A model generated the notes under the pieces. It worked only from the letters and a program-made list of their open reading frames with translations, was not told the origin of the DNA and did not search any database. A DNA stretch of 5,297 nucleotides, from the NCBI GenBank assembly GCA_002342345.1, contig DDPU01000041.1, forward strand, positions 14,478 through 19,774, in the 5' to 3' direction. The position numbers were made by a program, and so were the translations under genes. This stretch comes from Verrucomicrobia bacterium UBA2460 (lineage in GTDB: Bacteria > Verrucomicrobiota > Verrucomicrobiia > Methylacidiphilales > Verrucolacustridaceae). How positions within the stretch are numbered: the first letter of the stretch is position 1; each line of letters starts with the position of its first letter. Below, one piece after another: positions 1-5,297 of the stretch.

Positions 1-453
1 CCGGCCCGGGGGCTGATTTTGCGCGAGGTGGCCGGCGGATTCCGGATCGGCACGGCCCCGGAGCTTGCCGGATGGGTGGCGAAGCTGAAAGGGGTGGTGC
101 GGCCGCCGCGGTTGAGCCCGCCGGCGCTGGAAACGATGGCGGTGATCGCCTACCGGCAACCGATTTCGCGCGCGGAGATCGAGGCGGTGCGCGGGGTGGA
201 CTGCAGCGGCACTCTCGACACGCTGGTGGAACGTGGCGTGGCCAAGATCGTGGGACGGAGTGATGCGCCCGGCCGGCCGATCCTCTATGCCACGACCGAT
301 TTGTTCCTCGAACATTTCGGATTGAAGGATCTGGAGGAGCTGCCGAACTCGGAGGAGTTGCGGCGCGTGAAATTGCCGGCCCCGGCCGACCCGGCGGGGC
401 CCAAACAGGAGGAGCTGATCCGTGAAGTTGGCGAGCCTGCGACGCAAGGTTGA
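1..453 (+). CDS. scpB: Segregation and condensation protein B, C-terminal part (5' end outside window)
   Basis: ScpB is the kleisin-associated subunit of the SMC-ScpA-ScpB condensin-like complex, which compacts and segregates the chromosome in the cytoplasm. The frame is open from base 1 and ends at a TGA at 451-453, giving the last 150 residues. A TTG at 19 lies inside conserved sequence (LREVAGGFRIGT) and is not the start. Recognisable ScpB signatures are the strand after the first winged helix (GGFRIGT), the second winged helix beginning LSPPALETMAVIAYRQPISR, the segment containing VRGVDCSGTLDTLVERG, the turn GRSDAPGRPILYATT, and the family ending FLEHFGLKDLEELP. About 40 further residues form a charged, Pro-rich tail (PAPADPAGP) that is typically unconserved. 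The last 32 nt overlap pheA, so the two genes are probably co-transcribed. Family assignment is firm; the N-terminal winged helix is mostly outside the window. Confidence 0.95.
   Translation, partial: PARGLILREVAGGFRIGTAPELAGWVAKLKGVVRPPRLSPPALETMAVIAYRQPISRAEIEAVRGVDCSGTLDTLVERGVAKIVGRSDAPGRPILYATTDLFLEHFGLKDLEELPNSEELRRVKLPAPADPAGPKQEELIREVGEPATQG
407..412 (+). promoter_or_regulatory. Ribosome binding site of pheA inside the scpB coding region
   Basis: A perfect AGGAGG lies 9 nt before the GTG at 422. It decides the start of pheA, because the chorismate mutase domain needs the residues immediately after this codon. The only close alternative is the TTG at 428. The site is inside the scpB reading frame, so ribosomes finishing scpB pass over it, which suggests coupled translation. 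Confidence 0.75.
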
Positions 454-1483
454 CCGCCTGGACGACCAACTGGTCCGCCTGCTGGCGGATCGGATCCGGA
501 TCGCCCGCGAAATCGGCCGGTTGAAGCGGCAGGACGGCTTTTCCGTCCTCGCGCCCGGGCGGGAGGCGAGCCTGCTGCGGCGGTTGGAGGCAAAGGCGGG
601 AAAAGGGTTGGACCGGCAGTCCCTTTCTTCGATCTACCGCGAGATCCTTTCCAGCGCCCGGGAGGCGCAGGGGGGTGTGCGGATCGCCTATCTCGGGCCG
701 GAATCCTCCTACTGCCACCAGGCGGCGCGGTCGCGTTTCGGCTCCTCGTCCCACCTGGTCCCGTGCGCGACGATCGCGGAAATATTCTCGGCCGTCGACC
801 GGGGGGAGGTGGATGCCGGTGTGGTGCCCGTGGAAAATTCCGGGGAGGGATCGGTGGGGGCCACCCAGGATGCCCTTCTCGACACCTGTGCGTGGATCGC
901 CGGGGAGATCTATCTGCCGGTACGGCACGCATTGTTGAGCCGGACGGCCCGGGGCCCGATCCGCGTGGTCTACAGCCATCCGCAGGCATTGGCGCAGTGC
1001 CGTCACTGGCTGGCCACCCATCATCCGGAAGCGCGGTTAGTAGAGGTGGCGAGCACTGCGGAGGGGGCAAGAAGGGCGTCGAAGGAAAACATGGCGGCGG
1101 CCCTGGCTAGCCCGTTGTCGGCATCTCTCTACCGGTTGAAGATCCGGCAGCGGGACGTGCAGGACCGGGTAGGAAACACGACGAGGTTTTTGGTCCTGGG
1201 ACAGGATCCGGTCCCGGCAACCGGCAAGGACCGGACCAGCCTGGTGTTCAGCTTGCCACACCGGGCAGGGGCGTTGCACCGGGCTTTGGGAATCTTTTCG
1301 GCGCGGAAGCTGAACCTGCTCAAGGTGGAGTCTCGGCCCGCCCCGGGGAAGCCTTGGGAATATGTCTTTTTCGTGGATGTGCGCGGTCACGCCGACCGGC
1401 CGGAACTCCAGCGGGCGCTGGCAGCCTTGCGGAAACAGACGCAGGATCTGCGCGTGTTGGGCAGTTATCCGGAAGAGCGCTGA
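422..1483 (+). CDS. pheA: Bifunctional chorismate mutase / prephenate dehydratase (P-protein)
   Basis: The enzyme converts chorismate to prephenate and then to phenylpyruvate in cytoplasmic phenylalanine synthesis. It has 353 residues and a GTG start. Residues 1-83 form an AroQ-type helical chorismate mutase; R7, R24, K35, R47 and E48 line up with E. coli R11, R28, K39, R51 and E52. Residues 86-260 are the prephenate dehydratase domain: RIAYLGPESSYCHQAA (87-102), PVENSGEGSV (136-145), YSHPQALAQCR (184-194) and the catalytic TRF at 254-256 preceded by GN. Residues 270-350 are an ACT domain with GAL (283-285) and ESRP (303-306), the motifs tied to phenylalanine feedback inhibition in the family. 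Small departures are SSYCHQ where GT[FY][ST]HQ is usual, and RAGAL for the common PGAL. All catalytic motifs are present, so it should be active and Phe-regulated. It overlaps scpB by 32 nt and ends 2 nt before the next gene. Confidence 0.96.
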   Translation: MKLASLRRKVDRLDDQLVRLLADRIRIAREIGRLKRQDGFSVLAPGREASLLRRLEAKAGKGLDRQSLSSIYREILSSAREAQGGVRIAYLGPESSYCHQAARSRFGSSSHLVPCATIAEIFSAVDRGEVDAGVVPVENSGEGSVGATQDALLDTCAWIAGEIYLPVRHALLSRTARGPIRVVYSHPQALAQCRHWLATHHPEARLVEVASTAEGARRASKENMAAALASPLSASLYRLKIRQRDVQDRVGNTTRFLVLGQDPVPATGKDRTSLVFSLPHRAGALHRALGIFSARKLNLLKVESRPAPGKPWEYVFFVDVRGHADRPELQRALAALRKQTQDLRVLGSYPEER

Positions 1484-1485
1484 CC

Positions 1486-2829
1486 ATGGCCGAGGAAAAC
1501 GCTCCGCCTCCGGCGGGCGGCGAGGCCGATACCGCCAAGAAAAAGCTCCGGCTCAAGGTCACGCGGGTCGAGGAGAACAAACCGCGGGTCCGTCGGAGGA
1601 TTCTGGCGCCCAAGCCCGCGGCCGAGCCCGGAACCGGGGGAGGCTCTCCGGCAACGGAAGAAAAGCGGGTTGGGGCGGGCCGGATTTTCCGGGAGCTGGG
1701 TCGGAAGGCATGGGGGGTGGCGAAAGGGTGGAACCGGAACGTCTGGATCGGGATCGGGGCGGCGATCGGGATCATGGTTTTATACGGGGTGTGGACCGAG
1801 TGGCGAAAGACGGTGGTTCGGGTGAGGGTGGAGCTGAATGAAGTCCGACTGGGGGACAAACCCGAAGTGCTGGTGCTGTACGATTTCAGCGAGCGGTTGG
1901 CGGGGCTGCGCCGGGACTACGGACGGAGGCTGGCGCCGCTACAGCCCCAGATCCGGGAAATTGAAAAAACGCTGATCCTTGCCAGAGCGGATGCGGCCGG
2001 CACCACGGAAAAGATGCGCATGATGGAGCAGGCTTTGGGGGAGGAAAAAACGAAAAGCCTGAAGACGGTCGAGGAGAATCAGGCTTCCGTCCGGCGCCTT
2101 TGGATTGAGGAGGCTGGTCTTTTGGACCAGGAGTTTGACGACCGCTTGAAGGAGTTTCTGGAAAAGGTGGAGGGAAGGGCGCGGGATTTGGGTCTTTTTT
2201 ACCATCCCGAGGAGGACGAGGATCTGCAACAGGCGGAAATCATCGCGAACGAATTTCGCCTGGCGCTGTACCGCGCCCCGCCCAGCATCCGGCTCCCCGA
2301 GCAGTTTGCCTGGATCGAGAAGGAGCTGAAGGAATGGCACCGTTTCGAAAAGGAATGGAAATCCCGGTATCAGGGGCTGGGAGCCAAGGCCAGAAAGCTT
2401 CGCAACCCCGGGGGTGACAATCCCGAGCTGAGGCAGGACCAGACAAAAATCCAGGCCCGGGAGTTGGACAGGTTCCGGGGGGATGCCCAGATGATCCAAA
2501 AGGAAATTCAGGACTACGAGGAAAGGCTCAAGGATTTAAGGGAAAAGGAGGCTCTGGCCAAAGGACCTTTTGAGGAGGACGTGAACACGATTCCCGAGTC
2601 TTTTCTTTGTCTAAGGATCCCGCTGGAAGACAGTCTTGCCCAGATTGCGGTGGAGGGAAAAGTGGCCGAGGCTCCCGCGGGCGCGCTGCGAATTGTCCTC
2701 CGAGGAAAAAGGAACGGCCAACCGGCATGGGCCATCCGCCCCTTCGATCCCGTTGCCCATAAAAAAACCGAGGTGATTTTCCGGGACGAGGATTTCCGGG
2801 AGATTGGCGATTGGCTGGAGACGGAATAG
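1486..2829 (+). CDS. Unrecognised single-pass membrane protein with a long coiled-coil-like region
   Basis: I do not recognise this 447-residue protein. The frame is open further upstream, but that part overlaps pheA. The ATG at 1486 is 2 nt after the pheA stop and preceded by GGAAGAG (1471-1477), so I choose it. Residues 1-85 are hydrophilic, basic and Pro/Ala/Gly-rich (KKKLRLK at 18-24, RRRIL at 36-40). Residues 86-103 (VWIGIGAAIGIMVLYGVW) are the only membrane segment. The flanking charge suggests N-terminus in, C-terminus out. Residues 110-132 look like a short beta region, about 135-235 and 270-360 are highly charged Glu/Lys/Arg helix with coiled-coil character, and the last 80 residues look globular (LCLRIPL, GALRIVLRGKRNGQPAWAIRPF). 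There is no catalytic motif. Position suggests co-transcription with pheA but no shared function. Envelope scaffolding or anchoring is possible, but that is speculation. Confidence 0.85.
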   Translation: MAEENAPPPAGGEADTAKKKLRLKVTRVEENKPRVRRRILAPKPAAEPGTGGGSPATEEKRVGAGRIFRELGRKAWGVAKGWNRNVWIGIGAAIGIMVLYGVWTEWRKTVVRVRVELNEVRLGDKPEVLVLYDFSERLAGLRRDYGRRLAPLQPQIREIEKTLILARADAAGTTEKMRMMEQALGEEKTKSLKTVEENQASVRRLWIEEAGLLDQEFDDRLKEFLEKVEGRARDLGLFYHPEEDEDLQQAEIIANEFRLALYRAPPSIRLPEQFAWIEKELKEWHRFEKEWKSRYQGLGAKARKLRNPGGDNPELRQDQTKIQARELDRFRGDAQMIQKEIQDYEERLKDLREKEALAKGPFEEDVNTIPESFLCLRIPLEDSLAQIAVEGKVAEAPAGALRIVLRGKRNGQPAWAIRPFDPVAHKKTEVIFRDEDFREIGDWLETE

Positions 2830-2861
2830 GTCTCCGGGGGTTCTTGCGAAGAAATCCGCCC

Positions 2862-2881
2862 TGCGGGGTTTGCAGCCCGCA
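2862..2881. terminator. Possible hairpin between convergent genes
   Basis: TGCGGG (2862-2867) and CCCGCA (2876-2881) pair perfectly around an 8-nt loop, between the stop of the 447-residue gene (2829) and the stop of the oppositely oriented DUF1232 gene (2926). A second, imperfect stem is possible nearby: GCCCC at 2897-2901 with GGGGC at 2915-2919. Neither is followed by a clear U-tract on either strand, so this is at best a weak or factor-assisted terminator. The position is where termination from both sides is expected. Confidence 0.3.
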
Positions 2882-2925
2882 TCCCGTCCCCGCCGCGCCC
2901 CAAAAGAAGGCGGTGGGGCACTTGG

Positions 2926-3237
2926 TCAGGATGGGCGGTGGCGGTTGCTTTCCCCGTTGGCATTCCTCCAGGTAAGGTACTTTTTCACGTCACGGGAAAG
3001 CAGGGTCAGAAAAACCCCAAAAACGAAGGCATCGTCAATGATCCCGATGCCGGGGAGTGCCTCGGGAATCAGGTCGAGGGGATTGACCAGATAGGCAACT
3101 CCAAGGAAGGCGCCCACCAGGGTCCCGGTCGGCCATTTCCGGTAACGGAACGTCAGCAGATCCCTGCCCATGGCCGGGACGGATCGGATCAGGGTGGGCC
3201 AGTCCGCGGAAACGGGGGACGGACGCGGGGGATTCAT
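2926..3237 (-). CDS. DUF1232 (YkvA-like) small membrane protein
   Basis: This 103-residue protein carries the DUF1232 signature at about residues 36-77. A hydrophobic stretch LVGAFLGVAYLVNPLDLIPE (40-59) is followed by LPGIGIIDDAFVFGVFL (61-77), with the family's hallmark P-x-D-L-I-P and G-x-x-D-D elements. DUF1232 proteins are small membrane-associated proteins without a settled biochemical function. The N-terminal 22 residues are Pro-rich and unconserved. No Shine-Dalgarno is visible before the ATG at 3237, and a second ATG at 3171 (residue 23, MGRDLL) would still keep the whole domain, so the start is uncertain. It lies 75 nt downstream of the acyltransferase gene on the same strand and may share its transcript. 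It ends convergently with the 447-residue gene, 96 nt away. Confidence 0.88.
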   Translation of the reverse strand: MNPPRPSPVSADWPTLIRSVPAMGRDLLTFRYRKWPTGTLVGAFLGVAYLVNPLDLIPEALPGIGIIDDAFVFGVFLTLLSRDVKKYLTWRNANGESNRHRPS

Positions 3238-3295
3238 GGGGATGCCGGAGTGGGGTCGGGATCCATGGTGCTCTGCTGTCTTAAACGGGGTTCGC

Positions 3296-3313
3296 GGAAA
3301 AAGGAAGTTTTCC
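3296..3313 (-). terminator. Weak inverted repeat at the end of the acyltransferase gene
   Basis: GGAAAA (3296-3301) and TTTTCC (3308-3313) are perfect 6-bp arms with a 6-nt loop, starting at the acyltransferase stop codon. On the transcript the right part of the repeat is U-rich, which is loosely terminator-like. The stem is A/U-rich and weak, so partial attenuation before the DUF1232 gene is the most it could suggest. Confidence 0.2.
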
Positions 3314-4410
3314 TAGGTGGCCGGGCGCTGCAAGGAAAGGAGCCTTTGGACCGACCGGGCCCGCCAGCTTTCCAATCGATTTTCAAAAACGAGGGCAAGG
3401 CCCACGGATGCCAAAGTGGAGACAAGGAGAAGGAGAAGGGGGGAAAGCGCGGCTCCGTAGCTCCCGCCAGGACCGAGCAGAAACCAGCGGATGGGCACAT
3501 GAATCAAATAGAGGGGGTAAGAAAGGGATCCCAAAAAGGAGTCCGCCGGGGAGGATCGGGTTGCCTGAAAAAGACCCGGCAGGGCGAAAAAGACCAATCC
3601 CCACCACACCAGATCGGTGCCGGCGGCCGGCAGCTGGGGCCAGGCGAAGAACATGCCGAGCAGGACCAAAAGGCCGGCGAGAAGTCGGGCCGGCGGCATT
3701 TTTCCGGAAATCCATTCCCGGTGGCGGTAGGCAAGGAAACCCAGAAGGAAAAAGACACACTGGGGAGGGAAAAACTGGTATTCCCATTTGGAGCTTTCCC
3801 CTTCCGGGCTCAGGATCCTGAAAACCATCTTCAGGGCAAAACTGAAGACCGCCACCAGAAGGAGGGTTTTTGTCCGCCAGCGGCGAATCCAAGGGACGCA
3901 AAGATAAAAAAGGACCTCGAATCCGATGGTCCAGGCCTGGGGCAAAACAAGCATGCGTTCCAAAAGGATTCCCTCGAAGGAACCCCCCAAGGGAAGAAGG
4001 CGGGGGCCGGTTTCCGTGTAGGAAAACAGACAAGGCAAATCGATCCCCACCAGAATCATCTGCACGAGGACCAGCAGGGAAACGAGAAAGCCGTGTCCCG
4101 TTTCCCAGGCGCGTGCGTAAAAAGCGAGGCGGTCGGCCCAATTTCCCTGCCAGAGCGAAGCGACCACGAGCATGGCCAGGGCAAAAGCCAGGGTCAGGTA
4201 ATACAAGGGGTAAATTCTGAGAAAACGGCTGAGGTAAAAGACCCTGATATGGGAGCCATATTTGGTCTCCAGGATCAGTCCCATGTAGAATCCGGAGATC
4301 ATGAAAAAGCTCGTCACAGCGACACCGGCATTCAAAAGGCCGGGATAGGAAGGGTTGTGGGCGTGGGTCCACACGACGGCGGCAGCAAGGAGATAGCGAA
4401 ACAGCCCCAT
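3313..4410 (-). CDS. Acyltransferase family 3 (OafA/YrhL-like) integral membrane protein
   Basis: These enzymes move acyl groups, usually acetyl, onto sugars of lipopolysaccharide, exopolysaccharide, peptidoglycan or antibiotics at the inner membrane. The chosen start gives 365 residues, usual for the family. The open frame extends 33 codons upstream to 4509, but that extension is polar and unlike the family, whereas the ATG at 4410 has AGGAG five bases before it and begins directly with the first membrane helix (MGLFRYLLAAAVVWTHAHN). Family landmarks are the conserved His in the first helix (H16), SFFMISGFYMGLILE (34-48), RFLRIYPLYYL (62-72), QAWTIGFEVLFYL (158-170) and the late SYPLYLIHVPI (297-307). 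I count about ten hydrophobic segments. No SGNH domain is fused. The acceptor is unknown and no glycan genes are in view. A + strand ORF over this region is a shadow. Confidence 0.93.
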   Translation of the reverse strand: MGLFRYLLAAAVVWTHAHNPSYPGLLNAGVAVTSFFMISGFYMGLILETKYGSHIRVFYLSRFLRIYPLYYLTLAFALAMLVVASLWQGNWADRLAFYARAWETGHGFLVSLLVLVQMILVGIDLPCLFSYTETGPRLLPLGGSFEGILLERMLVLPQAWTIGFEVLFYLCVPWIRRWRTKTLLLVAVFSFALKMVFRILSPEGESSKWEYQFFPPQCVFFLLGFLAYRHREWISGKMPPARLLAGLLVLLGMFFAWPQLPAAGTDLVWWGLVFFALPGLFQATRSSPADSFLGSLSYPLYLIHVPIRWFLLGPGGSYGAALSPLLLLLVSTLASVGLALVFENRLESWRARSVQRLLSLQRPAT

Positions 4411-4415
4411 CAGTT

Positions 4416-4420
4416 CTCCT
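4416..4420 (-). promoter_or_regulatory. Ribosome binding site deciding the acyltransferase start
   Basis: On the minus strand AGGAG is followed by five bases and then the ATG at 4410. This is the clearest Shine-Dalgarno in the right half of the window. It favours the 365-residue start over the far upstream ATG at 4509. Confidence 0.7.
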
Positions 4421-4487
4421 GGGAATTCTTTGTGGGGATAAATCGTTGCATGAAGAGGGGGACAGGAAAGGGCAGGGAATTCGTGTA

Positions 4488-4533
4488 CCCCGTGACGGGG
4501 ATCCTGCAAGAGGCAATGCCCCCGTGACCGGGA
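4488..4533. repeat. 14-bp imperfect direct repeat of a near-palindrome in the divergent intergenic region
   Basis: CCCCGTGACGGGGA at 4488-4501 recurs as CCCCGTGACCGGGA at 4520-4533, with 13 of 14 bases identical and start-to-start spacing of 32 bp, about three helical turns. The first copy is a palindrome with arms CCCCGT/ACGGGG around one central base. They sit between the divergent starts at 4410 and 4575, where a regulator could contact both promoters on one DNA face. An operator role is inference; I do not match the motif to a known regulator. Confidence 0.45.
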
Positions 4534-4540
4534 AGAGGGC

Positions 4541-4568
4541 TCGACCTGACCATCGGAACGCCTAGGAT
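4541..4568 (+). promoter_or_regulatory. Candidate promoter of the 121-residue exported protein gene
   Basis: TCGACC (4541-4546) and TAGGAT (4563-4568) match four of six bases each of the sigma-70 -35 and -10 boxes, with 16-bp spacing. The start codon at 4575 is only 6 nt beyond the -10, so transcription would begin at or very near the ATG and make a leaderless or nearly leaderless mRNA. That would fit the absence of a good Shine-Dalgarno. Matches of this quality occur by chance, so the call is weak. Confidence 0.25.
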
Positions 4569-4574
4569 ATTGGG

Positions 4575-4940
4575 ATGAGACTGTTCTTGGTCACGATTCT
4601 TGGGGCATATCTGGTGGGAACCCTTTGGGGCCAATCCCAGGGGCAGGATGCTTTGTTGCAGTTGGTGGCCGCGGCGGTGAATCCGGATGCCCAAGGGGAC
4701 GCCAAGGAAAGGATGCGCAAAGGGCTGGCCGCCCTGATCGATCTTCAGGCCGGGGGCATGGCTCCCGAGGAGGCCCTTCTCAAGGCAAAAACCCAAGCCG
4801 GCTTGGGGGAGGCATCGCAAAAGCCCTCCAAGATGTTGATGGAGATTTTGAGCCTGAACCAGGATCGCTGGGGAGATCCGGCCACTTTGGATGCCCTTCG
4901 CGCCGGGCGCATGCCCGAGCCGCCGCTGAAGCGGCCTTGA
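4575..4940 (+). CDS. Small predicted exported protein, function unknown
   Basis: This 121-residue protein has a clear signal peptide. A short Met-Arg start is followed by the hydrophobic core LFLVTILGAYLVGTLW (3-18) and a plausible signal peptidase I site after S21-Q22-G23. The mature part of about 98 residues is mostly predicted helix (ALLQLVAAAV, RMRKGLAALIDLQAGGM, EEALLKAKTQAG, SKMLMEILSL) and ends in a Pro-rich, basic tail (MPEPPLKRP). It has no cysteine and no catalytic motif, and I do not recognise the family. No strong ribosome-binding site precedes the ATG. It diverges from the acyltransferase gene (164 bp apart) and ends 5 nt before the stop of the opposite 63-residue ORF. A periplasmic or secreted location is inferred from the signal peptide only. 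Confidence 0.75.
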   Translation: MRLFLVTILGAYLVGTLWGQSQGQDALLQLVAAAVNPDAQGDAKERMRKGLAALIDLQAGGMAPEEALLKAKTQAGLGEASQKPSKMLMEILSLNQDRWGDPATLDALRAGRMPEPPLKRP

Positions 4941-4945
4941 GGAGT

Positions 4946-5137
4946 TTATTTTCCGTGAGGCTGGGGCAACCAGTCGGGCTTCACCGGATTTGCCATGGTG
5001 ACCTTCCGAGGGGCGGTCGGCGTCAACTCCCCGGAACGTCCGCCGTCCTGGTCGCCATCGCGGTCCTGGGCTTGCAGGCTGCAAAGGAATAGTCCGCCAA
5101 CAAGAAGCATTCCTAAAAGAAATCTCATGGGAGTCAT
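4946..5137 (-). CDS. Very small predicted exported protein, function unknown
   Basis: This 63-residue ORF begins MTPMRFLLGMLLVGGLFLCS, a good signal-peptide core, and could be cleaved after L21-Q22-A23. C19 is not in a proper lipobox because Leu precedes it. The mature peptide would be about 40 residues: an acidic, glycine-containing segment (QDRDGDQDGG) and then a Pro-rich basic end (KPDWLPQPHGK). I do not recognise a family. The ATG at 5128 (residue 4) is an equally good start, and one at 5110 is also possible; none has a convincing ribosome-binding site. The head overlaps the start of the Sel1-repeat gene on the other strand and the tail lies 5 nt from the 121-residue gene. The signal-peptide-like N-terminus makes it more credible than a random ORF, but its length leaves doubt. 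Confidence 0.5.
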   Translation of the reverse strand: MTPMRFLLGMLLVGGLFLCSLQAQDRDGDQDGGRSGELTPTAPRKVTMANPVKPDWLPQPHGK

Positions 5138-5297
5138 CGTAAAGGGGAAAACCCCGTTGGCTATCCTATTCCTGCTGGCCTGGTCTGTTGGCGGGGCCCT
5201 GCCGGGTTGGGGCCAGGAAGGGAAGGACTACAGTGATGCCCTGCGGGCCGAGGCGGAAGGCGGCGACCGGGAAGCGCAGTTTCGTATGGGAAACTGC
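5127..5297 (+). CDS. Exported Sel1-repeat (TPR-like) protein, N-terminal fragment running off the right edge
   Basis: From the ATG at 5127 the frame is open to the end of the window (57 codons). Residues 1-30 look like a signal peptide: basic MGVIVKGK, hydrophobic LAILFLLAWSVGGAL, then PGWGQ before a likely cleavage. From residue 34, DYSDALRAEAEGGDREAQF followed by RMGNC matches the first helix-turn-helix of a Sel1-like repeat (pattern A-x-x-G-D-x-x-A-Q-x-x-L/M-G). Sel1 repeats form protein-binding solenoids, and bacterial exported forms often act as adaptors or in envelope and host interaction. The number of repeats and any further domains are outside the window. No strong ribosome-binding site is visible; AAAAGAAA (5115-5122) lies upstream. 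The start overlaps that of the 63-residue ORF on the other strand, so one of the two starts may be wrong. Confidence 0.75.
   Translation, partial: MGVIVKGKTPLAILFLLAWSVGGALPGWGQEGKDYSDALRAEAEGGDREAQFRMGNC

Noticed and set aside
285..1070. A 261-codon minus-strand frame opposite pheA
   Set aside because: It is Pro/Arg/Ser-rich, typical of antisense to GC-rich coding DNA, and lies wholly over conserved ScpB and P-protein motifs.
1939..2499. A 186-codon minus-strand frame opposite the 447-residue gene
   Set aside because: The + strand frame has a consistent topology, a ribosome binding site and operon position. The minus frame is a Leu/Pro-rich complement of a Glu/Lys-rich helix with no start signal or domain.
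3424..3447. A polypurine run that could form unusual DNA structure
   Set aside because: It is the complement of a Leu/Ser-rich membrane helix in the acyltransferase, which fully explains the composition.
4411..4509. A 33-codon N-terminal extension of the acyltransferase
   Set aside because: It is polar and unlike the family, would lie over the repeat-bearing intergenic region, and the internal ATG at 4410 has AGGAG at proper spacing.
2938..4527. A 529-codon open frame on the + strand across the DUF1232 and acyltransferase genes
   Set aside because: Its translation is a low-complexity, Gly/Gln/Lys/Glu/Arg-rich polar sequence with no domain, which is what the complement of a leucine-rich membrane protein gives. 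The opposite strand has two recognised families in the same place.
5144..5155. GGGG-AAAA-CCCC mini-hairpin near the Sel1 and 63-residue ORF starts
   Set aside because: The stem is only 4 bp, lies within Sel1 codons for Gly-Lys-Thr-Pro, and is not supported by flanking pairing.
5162..5168. TAGGATA on the minus strand, the same 7-mer as at 4563-4569 before the 121-residue gene
   Set aside because: Distance to the start codon differs (24 versus 5 nt), no convincing -35 box accompanies the minus copy, and a 7-mer match can be chance.

Overview
The window is GC-rich bacterial chromosomal DNA with tightly packed genes. It holds five complete coding regions that I trust, one smaller probable gene, and two genes cut by the window edges. 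Nothing identifies the species. The left end is visibly richer in GC (61-120 is 43/60 G+C) than the middle (2521-2580 is 30/60). Weak ribosome-binding signals at several starts, and scpB beside a two-domain pheA, would fit a GC-rich bacterium such as a member of Verrucomicrobiota, but that is a guess and not a sequence-proven assignment.

Left block (1-2829, + strand): the C-terminal part of scpB (chromosome segregation) overlaps by 32 nt the start of a full bifunctional chorismate mutase/prephenate dehydratase gene (pheA). Two bases after pheA begins a 447-residue protein that I do not recognise. It has a basic, Pro/Ala-rich N-terminus, one membrane segment and a long charged helical region. 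Overlap and spacing indicate one operon with probable translational coupling.

Middle block (2926-4410, - strand): a membrane acyltransferase of the acyltransferase-3 (OafA-like) family, followed downstream by a small DUF1232 membrane protein. Both are transcribed towards the left block, and the convergent junction at 2830-2925 contains hairpin-forming sequence. A 529-codon open frame on the + strand across this block is an antisense shadow.

Right block (4411-5297): a 164-bp divergent intergenic region carries a 14-bp imperfect direct repeat, 32 bp apart, of a near-palindromic motif. It is followed by three ORFs with signal-peptide-like N-termini: a 121-residue predicted exported protein (+), a 63-residue predicted exported protein (-), and the beginning of a Sel1-repeat exported protein (+) that runs off the right edge. 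The 121- and 63-residue ORFs are tail to tail with a 5-nt gap. The 63-residue ORF and the Sel1 gene are head to head, with start codons overlapping at a CATG.

There is no tRNA, rRNA, CRISPR array, insertion sequence or phage gene in view, and no gene-free stretch longer than about 190 bases. I see no convincing new multi-gene system. The least explained items are the 447-residue coiled-coil protein, the repeats at 4488-4533 and the cluster of small exported proteins.
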